A DNA stretch of 17,149 nucleotides, taken from Bacilli bacterium (GTDB lineage Bacteria > Bacillota_I > Bacilli_A > RF39 > UBA660). The DNA is taken from positions 1-17,149 of the forward strand of contig JAEEMF010000073.1 of assembly GCA_016283075.1 (NCBI GenBank), written 5' to 3'. This document shows positions 1 to 6,565 of this stretch, piece after piece. Both the position numbers and the translations under genes were made by a program. The notes under the pieces are model-generated. The model ran no database searches. It was not told where the DNA came from and saw only the letters and a program-made list of their open reading frames with translations. Each line of letters begins with the position of its first letter. The first letter of the stretch is position 1.

Positions 1-46
1 CATTACTACTAATATAATAACTATTTTAATTATTTTCTTCATTAGG

Positions 47-74
47 AAAAAATAGTGCTATTCACTAGCACTAT
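47..74 (-). terminator. Intrinsic terminator after the DUF1292 gene
   Basis: A 9-bp stem (positions 52-60 with 66-74) encloses a 5-nt loop. On the minus strand it is followed by a run of T from the A-tract at 47-52. The stop codon of the DUF1292 gene (58-60) lies inside the hairpin. It marks the end of the ireB-ruvX-DUF1292 transcript. Confidence 0.8.
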
Positions 75-348
75 CATTATCTTCTCTAACTTCGGCTTGA
101 ATTTCTTCTAGAATTGTTTCGATTATTTTCCACTCAGCATCTGTTTCGATTGGTTTTAATTCACTTTGTGGTTTATCTGGATCATATATTGAAGCATATA
201 CCATCATATTACCACTTTCATCTTTTGTGTTATCTGTATATACGATATAGTTCTTTTTAGTTTCATCTGATTCAAATGTAAAAAGTACTTCGCATTCTAC
301 TTCTTTTCCTTCATTATTTAATGCTTTAAAAGTCATTTTTTCTTCCAT
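58..348 (-). CDS. DUF1292 family protein (YrzB-like)
   Basis: Small acidic protein of 96 residues with no membrane segment. It matches the DUF1292/YrzB pattern: an N-terminal beta-rich half containing a YIVYTDNTKDESGN-type stretch and a VYAS-IYDP strand, then a C-terminal acidic helix around residues 70-90 (EWKIIETILEEI). The molecular function of the family is unknown. In Bacillus the same gene lies immediately after ruvX (yrrK) and ireB (yrzL), downstream of alaS, and that order holds here. The ATG start is one base after the ruvX stop (TAAC-ATG) and is preceded by GGGAG inside the end of ruvX, so the two are translationally coupled. It is the last gene before a terminator. The family assignment rests on sequence pattern plus conserved context. 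Confidence 0.85.
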   Translation of the reverse strand: MEEKMTFKALNNEGKEVECEVLFTFESDETKKNYIVYTDNTKDESGNMMVYASIYDPDKPQSELKPIETDAEWKIIETILEEIQAEVREDNDSASE

Positions 349-349
349 G

Positions 350-775
350 TTAATTTCTCCCTTTCTCTATATCTAAATATGTTTGCAAAATAATATTTGC
401 AGCCATTTTATCTACAACTTTTTTTCTTTTCTTTCTAGATATATCAGCTTCTAACATATAGTTATGAGCAGATACTGTAGAAAGTCTTTCATCTTGCATA
501 ACAACATCAATATTTAATTCTTTAATAAGTTTATCTTTAAAGTTTAAACATCTTTCTGCTGCTTCTCCAACGGTGTTATTCATATTCTTTGGTAATCCTA
601 AAATAATCTTTTCTATGTTATTTAAATTTGTAGCATCTTTAAGTAAACTAATTGCTTTATCATAGTCTCCTTCTTCAAAATGAAGCGTAGTAAGCCCACT
701 AGCAATAGTTTTAGTTTCATCACTAATTGATACTCCAAGAGTTCTTGTACCTAGGTCTAAACCTAAATATCTCAT
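350..775 (-). CDS. ruvX: Holliday junction resolvase-like protein RuvX/YqgF
   Basis: Protein of 141 residues, the usual size for the YqgF/RuvX family, an RNase H-fold nuclease. Reported roles are processing of the 5' end of pre-16S rRNA and Holliday junction resolution. Visible motifs are the N-terminal GLDLGTRTLGVSISD strand with the catalytic Asp, the IILGLPKNMNN segment, the DERLST motif around residues 96-101, and the C-terminal KKVVDKMAANIILQTYLD helix carrying the last acidic residue. The ATG start is one base beyond the ireB stop, with AAGGAG about 13 nt upstream inside the end of ireB, so translation is probably coupled. It sits between ireB and the DUF1292 gene, the conserved Firmicutes order. 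Confidence 0.95.
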   Translation of the reverse strand: MRYLGLDLGTRTLGVSISDETKTIASGLTTLHFEEGDYDKAISLLKDATNLNNIEKIILGLPKNMNNTVGEAAERCLNFKDKLIKELNIDVVMQDERLSTVSAHNYMLEADISRKKRKKVVDKMAANIILQTYLDIEKGRN

Positions 776-776
776 A

Positions 777-1016
777 TTATTTTATAAACTCCTTAACAAG
801 TACTTCAATTATTTTAGTACGGTCATATTTAACTATTTTCTTTCTAGAACCTTTATATGATGATATATATCCAGGATCATCACTTACTAGATATCCAACA
901 ATTTGATTAATTGGATTATATCCTTTTTCTTTTATGTTTTCAGCTATCTCCTTTATCATCATTGCAACTTCAGCATTTTCAATATCATTTGTGCTATAAG
1001 TTTTAGTTTCATCCAT
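777..1016 (-). CDS. ireB: IreB family regulatory phosphoprotein (DUF965)
   Basis: Protein of 79 residues. It carries the diagnostic EKGYNPINQIVGYLVSDDPGYI block of the IreB/YrzL family (about residues 32-53) and a basic segment, then a KIIEVLVKEFIK end. In Enterococcus IreB is a small cytoplasmic protein phosphorylated by the PASTA kinase IreK on an N-terminal threonine, and it modulates cephalosporin resistance. Threonines are present near the N-terminus here (ETKTYST). I chose the ATG at 1016: the GTG three codons upstream (1025) is part of the ribosome binding site AGGTGATT, which lies 6 nt before the ATG. A good promoter is present upstream. It is followed directly by ruvX with a one-base gap. 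Confidence 0.93.
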   Translation of the reverse strand: MDETKTYSTNDIENAEVAMMIKEIAENIKEKGYNPINQIVGYLVSDDPGYISSYKGSRKKIVKYDRTKIIEVLVKEFIK

Positions 1017-1046
1017 AACAATCACCTACTTTATGAATACACCTAT

Positions 1047-1075
1047 ATTCTATCATTAATCACTTTATTAATCAA
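1047..1075 (-). promoter_or_regulatory. Sigma-A-type promoter for ireB-ruvX-DUF1292
   Basis: On the minus strand, TTGATT (1070-1075) is separated by 17 bases from TAGAAT (1047-1052). A TG one base before the -10 makes it an extended -10 promoter. Predicted transcription starts near 1040, leaving a leader of about 24 nt with AGGTGATT before the ireB ATG at 1016. This lets the downstream trio be transcribed independently of alaS and the paralog pair. Confidence 0.7.
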
Positions 1076-1111
1076 GAATTATCCTCTTTATACTTAGTAT
1101 GAATAATCCTC

Positions 1112-2221
1112 CTAAACAAGACCATTTACATAGATATTAGTACCATCTTCTAAAAGTATAATTATGAAATCTAAATTATCTTTAGAAGATTTTTTAAATA
1201 CGCCTTTTACTTTACTTTTAGATTGTTGTTCATACTTACTATTAAATAAGTATCCATCACTAGATATTACGTATTCTGGTTTTAAATTAGAGGTAATTAG
1301 TAGATTAGCTTTATCATTTAGAATTGTTCCTACATCTACTCTTCTATCTTTTAAAATAGATAAGTTTTCTGAAAATACTACAAATGTATCTATACTATAC
1401 TCTTTATTATTATCTAAATAGTAATAATTATCATTAATAGTTTTTACTACGTATCTATAAGTACTATCACCTTTTTCATATGTCTTGTAGCAGTCTAGTA
1501 CATATAATTTATCTACTTCATAATATCCTACATCACTAAAATTATAGTTTTTATAATCATTAGCTTTTGTAGCTTTATCTATACTATACTCTCTTGTATC
1601 AACAGATAATTCACTTATTTGATTATCTACTGAAACTATTATTACTTCTTCATAATATCCATTTTTATGTACAAACATAGATTCTATGTTTTCAATTTTT
1701 TGACTATTTAATTCTTTACCATCTTTAGAAAGTACTTTTAAATCAATATTTTTATCTTTTAAAGTTATTGTTAAGAATTTATAAGGACTAGAAGAATTTG
1801 ATTTAACTTCTAAATTAAATGTTTTTTCCATATCTTCAAGTTTAGATGGAGTAATTTTACTATCACTAGGTAAATCTTCATCTAAGTATTCTACTTTAGA
1901 AAAACCTAGTTCTAATAACTGTTTATCTACGTAGTAATCTTTTTCATCTATACTAGCTTTAATACATGCTTCTGAAATTATACTTTCTATACATTCTTTT
2001 GCTACCACTTCATCTTCAGTACTTGTAACAATATCATCAGGTGTTACTGGATTATTTACTACTTCTTCAGGAGTTTTCATTATAAAGAATATAATAGTTC
2101 CTATTAAAAGTAATACTGCTATAGTAACAAGAGGCATAGCAAATCTACCATTATCAGTATAATAATCATCTACCATATCTTTAGCCATTTCATCTATATC
2201 AAGTTTTTTTTCTTCTTTCAT
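1112..2221 (-). CDS. Membrane-anchored protein of unknown function, paralog of its upstream neighbour
   Basis: Protein of 369 residues that I do not recognise. It has an acidic cytoplasmic N-terminus of about 27 residues, one transmembrane helix (about 28-48) and a long lysine-, serine- and tyrosine-rich domain predicted outside the cell (positive-inside rule). There is no cleavable signal peptide, lipobox or catalytic motif. The C-terminal ~110 residues align clearly with the gene at 2274-3362: shared elements include YxLDN, DT...FS, KPxYxI, YLFNSKYE versus ILYNTDYE, and a final GTN block near the C-terminus. Unlike that neighbour it lacks an N-terminal zinc ribbon. Start: ATG at 2221, 6 nt after AGGTG; the GTG at 2230 is inside the ribosome binding site and rejected. 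An extended -10 promoter precedes it. It lies between alaS and ireB, where Bacillus has no such gene. Confidence 0.8.
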   Translation of the reverse strand: MKEEKKLDIDEMAKDMVDDYYTDNGRFAMPLVTIAVLLLIGTIIFFIMKTPEEVVNNPVTPDDIVTSTEDEVVAKECIESIISEACIKASIDEKDYYVDKQLLELGFSKVEYLDEDLPSDSKITPSKLEDMEKTFNLEVKSNSSSPYKFLTITLKDKNIDLKVLSKDGKELNSQKIENIESMFVHKNGYYEEVIIVSVDNQISELSVDTREYSIDKATKANDYKNYNFSDVGYYEVDKLYVLDCYKTYEKGDSTYRYVVKTINDNYYYLDNNKEYSIDTFVVFSENLSILKDRRVDVGTILNDKANLLITSNLKPEYVISSDGYLFNSKYEQQSKSKVKGVFKKSSKDNLDFIIILLEDGTNIYVNGLV

Positions 2222-2241
2222 TTTAATCACCTATTGTCATA

Positions 2242-2250
2242 ATTATAACA
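2242..2250 (-). promoter_or_regulatory. Extended -10 promoter between the two paralogous membrane-protein genes
   Basis: The minus strand reads TGTTATAAT here, a perfect extended -10 (TGnTATAAT). The position expected for a -35 falls in the T-tract of the preceding terminator and does not resemble TTGACA. Transcription would start about 7 nt downstream, only a few bases before the AGGTG ribosome binding site of the gene starting at 2221, giving a very short leader. Confidence 0.55.
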
Positions 2251-2263
2251 TAATTTAAGGTAC

Positions 2264-2284
2264 AAAAAAACTGCTAAAAAGCAG
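2264..2284 (-). terminator. Short hairpin terminator after the zinc-ribbon gene
   Basis: A 5-bp stem, CTGCT (2271-2275) with AGCAG (2280-2284), has a 4-nt loop and is followed on the minus strand by seven T. The stop codon of the zinc-ribbon gene (2274-2276) lies within it. The stem is short, so termination may be only partial and the two paralogs may still be co-transcribed. Confidence 0.55.
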
Positions 2285-3362
2285 CATTTGATATAAACAT
2301 ATTAGTACCATTATTAAATGTAATAATAAGTTCTTTATTTGTATAAGTAAATACACTTGATACTGTAGAATTAGATACTATTTCATAATCAGTGTTATAT
2401 AAAATATTATCAGTACCTATTATATATAAAGGTTTACTATCTTTTTCTATAATAAGTGATGCTGTATTCATCTTTTTACCATTTACCACTACATCTAAGT
2501 TATTTAGTACACTTACTTTTCTACTAAATGTTTTATAGGTATCTTTATTATAGTATTCATCATTATCTAAGAAGTAATGTTGTCTATTATTTTCTCCTAA
2601 GAAATAGAAGCTTCCTTTATAATTAGAAAGAAGTACTACATCATAATAATAACCTTTTGATGCTCTAGCAAATAAATTTTTCTTTAAATTACCAGTTTTA
2701 TTTATTTCTAAAGAATATACTTCTACATCATCATTTACCAAGAATAAATATAATGTATCATCAGTACTATATTGTTTAAATTTTTTTACGTTTGAAACAG
2801 TTTGATATTCTACTTCTTTATTATTTTCATAATAATATAAAGTTACAATATCACCATTTAATGTAACTTTAACTTTATTATCTATTTCAGCAGAAGTTAC
2901 ATCATCTAAAGTAGTAATACTATCTTTAGTAGTAAAACTACTTACACTTGTTAAATATGAAACTTTATTAAATTCAAAAGCTGCTAATGATGAATCACTA
3001 TAATATTTTCCACCATCTATATTTTCTTTAACACATGATAAGAAACTAACATCAGTTGTTAAACAAATACTTGGTGTTTTACTAATGATTTTTACATCAT
3101 CACTTGATGTAGGAAATACTAAGTTAGAATTTCCATTATCATTATTACTACCATTATTTGATGGATTATAAGAATTTTTCTTATCTTTAAAAGCAGTAAA
3201 ATATATAGATATTCCTATTAAAGATAAAAGTACTAATACTACTATTACAAGTACTACTTTTCCTCCTTTAGGTGTTTCATCTATAACTTCTATTTTACTT
3301 CCACAGTCTTTACAATAGATTGATCCTTCTGGATTTTCAGATCCACATTTTATACATTTCAT
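2274..3362 (-). CDS. Zinc-ribbon, single-pass membrane protein of unknown function
   Basis: Protein of 362 residues, not recognised as a named family. Domain order: an N-terminal cytoplasmic zinc ribbon with Cys 3, 6, 17 and 20 (CIKCG then CKDCG), one transmembrane helix at about 35-56, a low-complexity Asn/Ser/Gly linker, then a beta-rich domain of about 280 residues predicted outside the membrane with two Cys near its start. The outer domain is paralogous to the next gene (1112-2221). The layout of a zinc ribbon followed by one TM recurs in many Firmicutes membrane proteins of unknown role, so the ribbon alone gives no function. Start: ATG at 3362, 6 nt after AGGTG; the in-frame GTG at 3371 belongs to the ribosome binding site. 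It begins only 45 bases after the alaS stop, past the alaS terminator. Confidence 0.8.
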   Translation of the reverse strand: MKCIKCGSENPEGSIYCKDCGSKIEVIDETPKGGKVVLVIVVLVLLSLIGISIYFTAFKDKKNSYNPSNNGSNNDNGNSNLVFPTSSDDVKIISKTPSICLTTDVSFLSCVKENIDGGKYYSDSSLAAFEFNKVSYLTSVSSFTTKDSITTLDDVTSAEIDNKVKVTLNGDIVTLYYYENNKEVEYQTVSNVKKFKQYSTDDTLYLFLVNDDVEVYSLEINKTGNLKKNLFARASKGYYYDVVLLSNYKGSFYFLGENNRQHYFLDNDEYYNKDTYKTFSRKVSVLNNLDVVVNGKKMNTASLIIEKDSKPLYIIGTDNILYNTDYEIVSNSTVSSVFTYTNKELIITFNNGTNMFISNAAF

Positions 3363-3373
3363 ATACTTCACCT

Positions 3374-3385
3374 ATTATAATTATA
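3374..3385 (-). promoter_or_regulatory. Tandem TATAAT boxes upstream of the zinc-ribbon gene
   Basis: The minus strand reads TATAATTATAAT, two -10 consensus hexamers end to end, between the alaS terminator and the AGGTG ribosome binding site of the zinc-ribbon gene. No good -35 is present; its expected position lies inside the terminator hairpin. This is a candidate start of a short-leader transcript and would separate the paralog pair from the alaS operon. Confidence 0.4.
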
Positions 3386-3389
3386 CAAC

Positions 3390-3419
3390 AAAAAAGAAGA
3401 AAAGTCTTACTTTTCTTCT
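3390..3419 (-). terminator. Intrinsic terminator of the alaS operon
   Basis: A perfect 10-bp stem (3395-3404 with 3410-3419) encloses a 5-nt loop and is followed on the minus strand by six T. The alaS stop codon (3407-3409) lies in the loop region, so the hairpin is built from the last codons of alaS plus the adjacent gap. Confidence 0.85.
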
Positions 3420-5164
3420 AATACAGCTTTAATTCTTCTTACTCCAGCAGAAGAAGCTTCTTCTTTTTTGATTACGAAGTGACCTAATTCACTTGTATTT
3501 TTAACATGAGGTCCACCACATAATTCTTTAGATACTACTCCGTATTTACTATTACCTATAGAGTATACTGTTACTACATCTGGATATTTTTCTATAAACA
3601 TACATTCAGCACCTGATTTAATAGCATCTTCTTTATTCATAGATTCTACTGTTACATCAAGACCAGCTTCAATCCATTCATTTACTAAATCTTCAGCTTT
3701 TTTCTTTTCTTCATCAGAAAGTTTGTGATCACAAGAAAAATCAAAACGCATTCTTTCATCAGTAATATTAGATCCTTTTTGATGTACATCTTTATTTACA
3801 GCTATTTTAAGTGCTGCATTTAAAAGATGTGTTGCAGTATGATATCTAGTTTCTATTTCAGAGTTACCAGCAAGTCCACCTTTAAATTTACCAGCACTTG
3901 CTGTTCTAGATAATTCTTGATGTTCTTTAAATTTAGCTTTATATCCTTCTACATCTACTTTTACACCTGCTTCTTTAGCAAGTTCTTCTGTAAGTTCAAT
4001 TGGGAATCCATATGTATCAAATAAATGGAATGCAGTAACACCATCTATATCTTTATCACATACTTTATTAAATTCTCTTAAACCTTTTTCAAGTGTTCTA
4101 TTAAATTTAACTTTTTCATTATTAAGTCCTTCTAATACTACATTTCTATTATCTACTAATTCTTTATAGTAAGTACTATACATATCAAGTAGTTTAGTAG
4201 CGATTCTTTGTTCCCAGTCACTATTAATATCAATACCTAAGTTTTTAGCATGTCTAATTGCTCTTCTAATTAATCTTCTTAATATATAACCTTGATCTGT
4301 ATTAGATGGTTTAATTCCGGCTGGATCAGCTAAGATAAATACTGATGTTCTTAAGTGATCAGCAATAATTCTCATTGATTTTTCATTACCCTTATATTCT
4401 TTACCAGATATTTCTTCTATTAAAGAAATAATTGGAGACCAAATGCTTGATTCATAGTTATCTCTTTTTCCTTCTAAAATAGCAGTTGTTCTTTCAACAC
4501 CCATACCTGTATCAATATTTTTAGAAGGTAATTCTGTTACTGAACCATCAGCATGTTTTTCAAATTGCATAAATACGTCATTCCAGATTTCAACCCATCT
4601 TTCATCTTCAGTATCAAATACTTCTGGAATTTCATCATCACTTCTAAAATAGAACATTTCAGAGTCTGGTCCACAAGGGCCAGTTTCTCCTGCTATCCAG
4701 AAATTATCTTCAGAAGTTCTAGCAATTCTTTCTTTTGGAATACCAAGACTAAGCCATTTATTATATGCTTCTTCATCAAATGGTAATAAATCATTACCAG
4801 CAAATACTGTAACAGCTAGTCTTTCTACTGGAATGTTAAGTACTTTTGTTAAGAATTCGAAACTCCACTCTATAGCTTCTTCTTTAAAATAATCTCCTAA
4901 ACTCCAGTTACCTAACATTTCAAAGAATGTATGGTGATATGTGTCACCAATATTATCTAAATCGTTTGTTCTTATACATTTTTGATAGTCAGTAAGTCTT
5001 GTACCATATGGATGTTTTTGCCCCATTAAATAAGGAATTAATGGTTGCATACCAGCGGTATTAAAAAGTACTGATGGGTCATTTTCTGGTACTACTGGAG
5101 CACTAGGAATTTGTTTATGACCTTTACTAACAAAAAAGTTTATATATAAATCTTTTAAGTTCAT
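3407..5164 (-). CDS. alaS: Alanyl-tRNA synthetase, short form lacking the C-Ala domain
   Basis: Charges tRNA-Ala with alanine. The protein has 585 residues against about 870-880 for the usual bacterial enzyme. The class II catalytic core is intact: N-terminal FxxKGH, motif 2 as HHTFFEMLGNWSLGDYFK (77-94) and motif 3 as DTGMGVER (218-225). The editing domain is present with both metal-site pairs, HTATH (His442, His446) and CGGPH (Cys549, His553), so Ser/Gly mischarge clearance should work. The protein ends just after SAGVRRIKAVLEEK, where the DHHA1/C-Ala oligomerisation region would begin. The clean end, terminator and intact frame argue for a naturally short enzyme, not a broken gene. The catalytic region resembles the ~590-residue AlaRS I recall from Patescibacteria. 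ATG start is one base after the cmk stop. Expression is under the alanine T-box two genes upstream. Confidence 0.96.
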   Translation of the reverse strand: MNLKDLYINFFVSKGHKQIPSAPVVPENDPSVLFNTAGMQPLIPYLMGQKHPYGTRLTDYQKCIRTNDLDNIGDTYHHTFFEMLGNWSLGDYFKEEAIEWSFEFLTKVLNIPVERLAVTVFAGNDLLPFDEEAYNKWLSLGIPKERIARTSEDNFWIAGETGPCGPDSEMFYFRSDDEIPEVFDTEDERWVEIWNDVFMQFEKHADGSVTELPSKNIDTGMGVERTTAILEGKRDNYESSIWSPIISLIEEISGKEYKGNEKSMRIIADHLRTSVFILADPAGIKPSNTDQGYILRRLIRRAIRHAKNLGIDINSDWEQRIATKLLDMYSTYYKELVDNRNVVLEGLNNEKVKFNRTLEKGLREFNKVCDKDIDGVTAFHLFDTYGFPIELTEELAKEAGVKVDVEGYKAKFKEHQELSRTASAGKFKGGLAGNSEIETRYHTATHLLNAALKIAVNKDVHQKGSNITDERMRFDFSCDHKLSDEEKKKAEDLVNEWIEAGLDVTVESMNKEDAIKSGAECMFIEKYPDVVTVYSIGNSKYGVVSKELCGGPHVKNTSELGHFVIKKEEASSAGVRRIKAVLEEK

Positions 5165-5165
5165 G

Positions 5166-5810
5166 TTATCTACCTATAACCTTTCTAATTTCTTCTACTA
5201 CTTCATCTATAGTCATATTTGAAGTATCAATATATGTTTGCTCATCTGTACGCATTAAGGATCCTACTTCTTTATGCATATCAGCATAATCTCTTTCTTC
5301 AATACTCTTTTTAATTTCTTCTAAAGAACTTTCTATTCCTTTTTCTAAATTTTGTTTATATCTTCTATTTGCTCTTTCATTAATACTAGCATCTAAATAG
5401 AATTTATAATCTGCATTAGGAAATACTACTGTAGTAATATCTCTTCCTTCCATAATGACATCATCACTATTAGCCATTCTTCTTTGAAGATCTACCATGT
5501 ACTCTCTAACTTTAGGAATACTTGATACTTTAGAAGCTGCACTAGATACTTCAGGTGTTCTTATTTTAGATGATACATCTATATCATCTAAATAAGTTTT
5601 TGCATCTAAAGTAAATCTAACATTAATTTTTGAAGCGGCATCTATTATAGCATCTTTATCTTCTAAATCAATATTATTTTCAAGTACTTTAAGTGCTAAA
5701 CATCTATAAGTTGCACCTGTATCTATATATAGAAGATTACATTTTTCTCCTACTATTTTACTAATTGTTCCTTTACCAGATCCTGCTGGACCATCTATAG
5801 CTACTATCAT
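5166..5810 (-). CDS. cmk: Cytidylate kinase (CMP/dCMP kinase)
   Basis: Phosphorylates CMP and dCMP to the diphosphates for RNA, DNA and phospholipid precursor supply in the cytoplasm. The protein has 214 residues, close to the family norm of about 225. Visible are the P-loop AIDGPAGSGKGT at the N-terminus, the substrate-site YIDTGATYR (usually TGAMYR), the MEGRDITTVVFPNADYKFYLDAS block (usually DGRDIGT) and the ERANRRYKQ lid arginines. Start: ATG at 5810, 6 nt after AGGTGATT; the GTG at 5819 is part of the ribosome binding site. It begins one base after the stop of the deoxynucleotide kinase gene and ends one base before alaS, so all three are tightly coupled. Identification is firm; the two motif substitutions are conservative. 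Confidence 0.95.
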   Translation of the reverse strand: MIVAIDGPAGSGKGTISKIVGEKCNLLYIDTGATYRCLALKVLENNIDLEDKDAIIDAASKINVRFTLDAKTYLDDIDVSSKIRTPEVSSAASKVSSIPKVREYMVDLQRRMANSDDVIMEGRDITTVVFPNADYKFYLDASINERANRRYKQNLEKGIESSLEEIKKSIEERDYADMHKEVGSLMRTDEQTYIDTSNMTIDEVVEEIRKVIGR

Positions 5811-5811
5811 A

Positions 5812-6357
5812 CTAATCACCTATTATCTTTTCTATTTTCTTTCTTAAATCATAAACTGTACCATCATTTTCAATTACGTAATCATATTTAGAGAAGTTAT
5901 CTAAACCTGTTTCAGTTTTATGTTCTTTTTGTTCTTTTGTAAGGCCTCTTTCTCTTTTACCTTCTACTCTTATTACTGATACATTTTCAAAATTATCTTT
6001 TATATAATTAATTTCATCTTCAAATCTCGCATCAGTAATAATAATTACATCATAAAAATATGAATATACTTTAACATCTTCTACTACTCTATTAACAAGC
6101 ATGTGTTCATCAATATGGGTTTTAATAAGTTCTACTCCTACTTGTTGTAAAAATTCTCTTGGTTTAGTATCTTCATTACCATCCCATCCTAGAACATTTT
6201 TAGCATACTCCTTTAAATAAGATGCATAAGCTAGTGATATAGATTTCTTACCTTTTTTGAAATATATATCCTCAATCATTGTAGAAAGAAGTGTTTTTCC
6301 AGATCCTGCCTTTCCACTTAAAACATAAATTCTTGGTTTTTTATTAACAAATTCCAT
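5812..6357 (-). CDS. Deoxynucleoside monophosphate kinase-like protein (phage DNMK type)
   Basis: Protein of 181 residues with a P-loop near the N-terminus (LSGKAGSGKT, about residues 13-22). The rest follows the layout of the phage T4 gene 1 deoxynucleoside monophosphate kinase: REFLQQVGVELIK (T4 has RRLMQALGTDLI), DVIIITDARFEDEINYIK (YYIVPDTRQDHEM), VSVIRVEG, a KTETGLD element (THITEAG), then VIENDGTVYDLRKKI (VITNDGSLEELFSKI). These enzymes phosphorylate dGMP, dTMP or related dNMPs. It is the first gene of the operon under the alanine T-box, with AAGGAGG four bases before its ATG. Chromosomal relatives exist in Firmicutes, so recent phage origin is not implied. An alternative label such as dephospho-CoA-kinase-like P-loop kinase is less consistent with the motif order. 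Confidence 0.75.
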   Translation of the reverse strand: MEFVNKKPRIYVLSGKAGSGKTLLSTMIEDIYFKKGKKSISLAYASYLKEYAKNVLGWDGNEDTKPREFLQQVGVELIKTHIDEHMLVNRVVEDVKVYSYFYDVIIITDARFEDEINYIKDNFENVSVIRVEGKRERGLTKEQKEHKTETGLDNFSKYDYVIENDGTVYDLRKKIEKIIGD

Positions 6358-6374
6358 ATTTCCTCCTTATATAG

Positions 6375-6412
6375 AAAAAACCACAGTCTTTCTAGGAACG
6401 AAAAGACCGTGG
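6375..6412 (-). terminator. T-box regulatory terminator
   Basis: An 11-bp stem (6381-6391 with 6402-6412, one G-U pair) has a 10-nt loop and is followed on the minus strand by six T. Its 5' arm contains ACCACGG of the T-box sequence, so it competes with the antiterminator. This is the switching element of the alanine T-box. Confidence 0.92.
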
Positions 6413-6562
6413 TACCATCCTAATTTATTCTTAATTTTAATAACGGTATCACCCGGCATGTATTAAATGCACTCAGAAGTAGCTTTCAGTAACTTTATAT
6501 CTTAGTTTCCACCAAACACTAAGTCTCTATAAAATAAATATTACTTACTTTTCTTCGTCTTT
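6375..6562 (-). promoter_or_regulatory. Alanine-specific T-box riboswitch leader
   Basis: The minus strand carries the conserved T-box core AGGATGGTACCACGG at about 6407-6421, overlapping the terminator at 6375-6412. Upstream is a complete Stem I: GACGAAGAAAAGTA near 6545-6559 opening the stem, an apical segment with GGTGGAAAC, and the specifier region TGAAAGCTACTTCTGAGTGC. The specifier triplet is GCT, an alanine codon, at 6481-6483, in the standard place after GAAA and before a purine. TGGT in the core would pair with ACCA of tRNA-Ala (discriminator A). Uncharged tRNA-Ala should stabilise the antiterminator and switch on the three-gene operon ending in alaS. The leader begins right at the stop codon of the AI-2E transporter gene. 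Confidence 0.95.
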
Positions 6563-6565
6563 GAT

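Noticed and set aside
1..3. CAT at the left edge as a minus-strand start codon of another gene
   Set aside because: No ribosome binding site precedes it and only one codon is in the window.
1090..1105. ATACT-A-AGTAT inverted repeat downstream of the 1112-2221 gene as a terminator
   Set aside because: The loop is one base and no T-run follows on the minus strand, so it cannot form a usable terminator.
3407..5164. alaS as a pseudogene because it is 290 residues short
   Set aside because: The frame is intact, all catalytic and editing residues are present, it ends at a clean stop with a terminator, and it is under a T-box.
6358..6565. A small protein-coding gene in the gap between the AI-2E gene and the kinase operon
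   Set aside because: The stretch is fully explained by the T-box leader, and no start with a ribosome binding site is present.
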